From Youxingia wuxianensis (GTDB lineage Bacteria; Bacillota; Clostridia; Oscillospirales; Ruminococcaceae), in contig NZ_JACRTD010000007.1 of NCBI RefSeq assembly GCF_014385085.1, positions 1-64,000 of the forward strand: a DNA stretch of 64,000 nt, written 5' to 3'. The notes beneath the pieces are model-generated. The model searched no databases. It saw only the letters and a list, made by a program, of their open reading frames with translations, and was not told the DNA's origin. Positions within the stretch are counted from its first letter, which is position 1. Every line of letters begins with the position of its first letter. Below, one piece after another: positions 61,599 through 64,000 of this stretch. A program made the translations under genes and the position numbers.

Positions 61599-61967
61599 AT
61601 GGCTCGTATAGCTGGCGTTGACCTGCCGAGAGAAAAGCGGGTCGAGATTGGACTGACCTATATTTATGGTATAGGCCGCACGACGGCACATCAGATCCTC
61701 GAAGCCACCGGCGTAAACCCAGACATCCGCGTCCGGGATTTAACCGAGGACGACGTATCCAAACTGCGTGAATATATCGATCATAACATCCATGTGGAAG
61801 GCGATCTTCGCAGAGAAGTAGCGCTGAACATCAAACGTATGGTTGAGATCGGTTGTTACCGGGGCGTGCGTCATAGAAAAGGTCTGCCTGTACGTGGACA
61901 GCGCACAAAAACCAACGCGCGCACAAGAAAAGGACCAAAGAAAACCATTGCGAATAAGAAGAAGTAA
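61599..61967 (+). CDS. rpsM: 30S ribosomal protein S13
   Basis: Head protein contacting P-site tRNA and subunit bridges. 122 aa; [20 protein letters not shown] is cut here to [37 protein letters not shown] near the end. AATGGAGGTGCAACAGAAGT upstream. Confidence 0.97.
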   Translation: MARIAGVDLPREKRVEIGLTYIYGIGRTTAHQILEATGVNPDIRVRDLTEDDVSKLREYIDHNIHVEGDLRREVALNIKRMVEIGCYRGVRHRKGLPVRGQRTKTNARTRKGPKKTIANKKK

Positions 61968-61986
61968 TTAGGGAGGGATATACACG

Positions 61987-62385
61987 ATGGCGAAAGCTAC
62001 TACAAAAAAGGCCACTCGTAGGCGTCGTGAACGCAAGAATATCGAGCGTGGCGCCGCACATATCCAATCTACCTTTAACAACACCATTGTTACCATTACC
62101 GATACCCAGGGTAACGCTCTTTCTTGGGCGTCTGCCGGCGGGTTAGGCTTCAGAGGTTCCAGAAAGAGCACTCCGTTTGCCGCACAGACCGCTGCAGAAA
62201 CCGCTGCGAAAGCTGCGATGGAGCATGGCCTGAAAATGGTAGAGGTTTATGTTAAAGGTCCGGGTTCCGGACGTGAGGCTGCTATCCGTGCACTGCAGGC
62301 AGCAGGACTGGAAGTAAGCATGATTAAAGATGTTACTCCTATCCCGCACAATGGCTGCCGCCCGCCTAAGAGAAGGCGTGTATAA
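61987..62385 (+). CDS. rpsK: 30S ribosomal protein S11
   Basis: Platform protein near the anti-Shine-Dalgarno. 132 aa; [20 protein letters not shown] and [20 protein letters not shown], ending [31 protein letters not shown] upstream. Confidence 0.98.
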   Translation: MAKATTKKATRRRRERKNIERGAAHIQSTFNNTIVTITDTQGNALSWASAGGLGFRGSRKSTPFAAQTAAETAAKAAMEHGLKMVEVYVKGPGSGREAAIRALQAAGLEVSMIKDVTPIPHNGCRPPKRRRV

Positions 62386-62409
62386 TATTCACATTAGGAG
62401 GTGCAAGAA

Positions 62410-63036
62410 ATGGCAAGATATACCGGTGCTGTATGCAGACTTTGCCGCAGAGAGAATAAAAAACTGTTCCTCAAGGGCGAAAGATGCTACACCGACAAAT
62501 GTGCTGTAAGCCGCAGAGCTTCTGCTCCCGGACAGCACGGAAAAGCTCGCAAAAAGGTATCTGAATATGGTATCCAGCTCAGAGCCAAACAGCAGGCCAG
62601 ACGTTACTATGGCGTACTGGAGAGCCAGTTCGAAAAATACTTCGATATGGCGGAACGCAAATCTGGTATGACTGGTGAAAACCTGCTTCGGATTTTGGAA
62701 AGCCGTCTTGATAACGTTGTTTACAGACTGGGCTTCGCTTCTTCCAGAAAAGAGGCCAGACAGCTGGTACGGCATAACCACTTTACTCTCAATGGCAAAA
62801 AGGCAAATATTCCGTCTATTCTGCTTAAACCAGGGGATGTGGTTGCAGTTGCCGCGGGCAGCAAGAGCAGCGATAAGTTCAAAGGCGTAGTAGAAGCATT
62901 TTCTGCTCGTCCGGTTGCCAAATGGCTGGACTGCGACAAAACTAATATGACTGGACGGGTAATTGAACTTCCCAACCGTGAAGATATCGATCTTGACGTG
63001 GAAGAACATCTCATCGTCGAGTTGTACAGCAAATAA
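62410..63036 (+). CDS. rpsD: 30S ribosomal protein S4, zinc type
   Basis: Assembly initiator and accuracy protein. 208 aa; the N-terminus [14 protein letters not shown] and KCAV hold a four-Cys zinc site (the C+ form), followed by an S4 RNA-binding domain (about 98-160; [19 protein letters not shown]). Start ATG is 8 bp after GGAGG; a GTG nine bases earlier overlaps that site. S4 is a known alpha-operon regulator in other bacteria. Confidence 0.97.
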   Translation: MARYTGAVCRLCRRENKKLFLKGERCYTDKCAVSRRASAPGQHGKARKKVSEYGIQLRAKQQARRYYGVLESQFEKYFDMAERKSGMTGENLLRILESRLDNVVYRLGFASSRKEARQLVRHNHFTLNGKKANIPSILLKPGDVVAVAAGSKSSDKFKGVVEAFSARPVAKWLDCDKTNMTGRVIELPNREDIDLDVEEHLIVELYSK

Positions 63037-63164
63037 TGCCGCTGCTGCATTATGTACTTTGGCATTATGGCTGTGCCGGCAGGTAGGATTGCCGGTATGG
63101 CGGATCTACAGGGAAACGAGAATGATAGGACAGGCGTTTGCCTGTCAGTGAAGGAGGGTCCATT
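63037..63164 (+). other. Hairpin-bearing spacer rpsD-rpoA
   Basis: 128 bp without a gene. CCGGCA/TGCCGG (near 63077-63097) and GACAGGC, loop GTTT, GCCTGTC (63129-63146) sit just upstream of the rpoA site AAGGAGG. No T run, so not a terminator; possibly a translational control or processing site. Confidence 0.55.
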
Positions 63165-64000
63165 ATGGTTAAAATCATAGAGCCCAAGATAGAAACGGTC
63201 GAGCTCAAATCCGACGGAAGTTACGGAAAATTTGTAGCGGAACCGCTGGACAGAGGGTTTGGTACAACCTTGGGAAACAGCCTAAGACGCGTGCTTTTAT
63301 CCTCTCTTCCTGGTGTTGCGGTCATCTCTGTGAAGATTGACGGCGTTCAACACGAATTCTCGACAATCCCGGGCGTTAAAGAAGATGTAACTGAAATCAT
63401 CCTCAACATCAAAGGTCTTACAGCGAAACTGTATTGTGATGAACCTAAGACAGTGAGAATCGATGCTCAGGGCGAATGTGAAGTTACCGCGGGAAGCATT
63501 GAATGTGATTCCGAGGTAGAAATCCTGGATCCAAGCATGCATATTGCTACCTTGGATACGGGCGCGAAACTCTCCATGGAGATTACCCTGAAAAAAGGCC
63601 AGGGCTATGTTTCCGCAGAGCGCAACAAACACAGCGAGCTTGAGAAAGCGCCTGTGGGCACCATTGCGGTGGACAGTATCTACACCCCGGTTCTCAAGGT
63701 AAACTACTTTGTGGAAAACACCCGTGTAGAGCAGATAACCGACTATGATAAACTCACGATTGAAGTCTGGACAGACGGGACCATCTCCGCGAAAGAGGCG
63801 GTTAGTCTGGCGGCCAAGATCCTCAATAGACAACTCAATCACTTTGTGGATTTATCCGACGAAGTGAGTGCCACTGAAATCATGGACAAGAAAGAGGACA
63901 CAGGAAAAGATAAACTCCTTGAGATGACCATTGAAGAGCTTGACTTATCTGTTCGTGCATTTAACTGTCTGAAGAGGGCCGGCGTCAATACAGTAAACGA
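63165..64000 (+). CDS. rpoA: RNA polymerase subunit alpha (partial, runs off the window)
   Basis: Assembly scaffold of RNA polymerase. About 278 residues are visible and no stop is reached. N-terminal domain: [20 protein letters not shown] (about 33-52) and [19 protein letters not shown]; the C-terminal domain begins with [27 protein letters not shown] is 8 bp before the ATG. The next genes, probably rplQ, lie outside. Confidence 0.97.
   Translation, partial: MVKIIEPKIETVELKSDGSYGKFVAEPLDRGFGTTLGNSLRRVLLSSLPGVAVISVKIDGVQHEFSTIPGVKEDVTEIILNIKGLTAKLYCDEPKTVRIDAQGECEVTAGSIECDSEVEILDPSMHIATLDTGAKLSMEITLKKGQGYVSAERNKHSELEKAPVGTIAVDSIYTPVLKVNYFVENTRVEQITDYDKLTIEVWTDGTISAKEAVSLAAKILNRQLNHFVDLSDEVSATEIMDKKEDTGKDKLLEMTIEELDLSVRAFNCLKRAGVNTVN

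Overview
The window reads as a chromosomal segment of an anaerobic, Gram-positive Clostridia bacterium, most likely from the Ruminococcaceae/Oscillospiraceae side. Support: strong AGGAGG ribosome sites; sigma-A promoters with TG-extended -10 boxes; a Firmicutes-type S10-spc-alpha ribosomal cluster with a KOW-protein gene between map and infA; the FMN-dependent enoyl reductase FabK; a GTP-type PEP carboxykinase; a type II prolyl-tRNA synthetase with a separate editing protein; and a candidate Rex redox operator. No phage, insertion sequence, CRISPR array or tRNA gene was seen.

Layout. 1-170: the 5S rRNA end of an rRNA operon. 490-5090: lexA with its own SOS box, two membrane or secreted proteins of unknown role, a DUF4358-type lipoprotein and an orphan double ABC ATPase. 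5130-7765: serC-serA behind a leader that can form a terminator-like hairpin. 8110-9690: an NfeD/SPFH membrane-scaffold pair followed by a 106-bp exact duplication. 10150-13505: a DUF1638 protein, hflX, a flavin reductase-like protein and a TIM-barrel-like protein. 13540-21755: argG-H-C-J-B-D-F, the whole glutamate-to-arginine route by the acetyl-recycling path. 21870-28450: an orphan binding lipoprotein, ilvBN, a large lipoprotein, trmB and dusB. 28530-33064: a possible small RNA, polA, rimI and tsaD. 33140-35780: pckA behind a Rex-like box, a tiny membrane protein and the Pro-tRNA editing protein. 35860-46770: shikimate genes aroKE, and fabD divergent from a ten-gene fatty-acid operon (fabH-K-G-F, accB, fabZ, accC-D-A, acpP). 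46900-48405: proS. 48600-64000: the S10-spc-alpha operon from rpsJ into rpoA, which runs off the window.

How the genes work together: arginine, serine, branched-chain amino acid, aromatic and fatty-acid synthesis sit beside translation genes. ProS without a visible editing insert and the free-standing ProX-like protein probably form one proofreading system. pckA, with a Rex-like site, probably links carbon flow to NADH/NAD+.

The least explained signal is a set of GC-rich hairpin mosaics. Three intergenic copies fold as an outer stem enclosing three short arms with three- or four-base loops, like a cloverleaf. A 106-bp duplicated version has the same plan, and related hairpins lie inside polA and just after the lipobox of a lipoprotein gene. 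Separately, a roughly 35-bp motif occurs five times, each directly before a hairpin. These elements are the best candidates for something undescribed.
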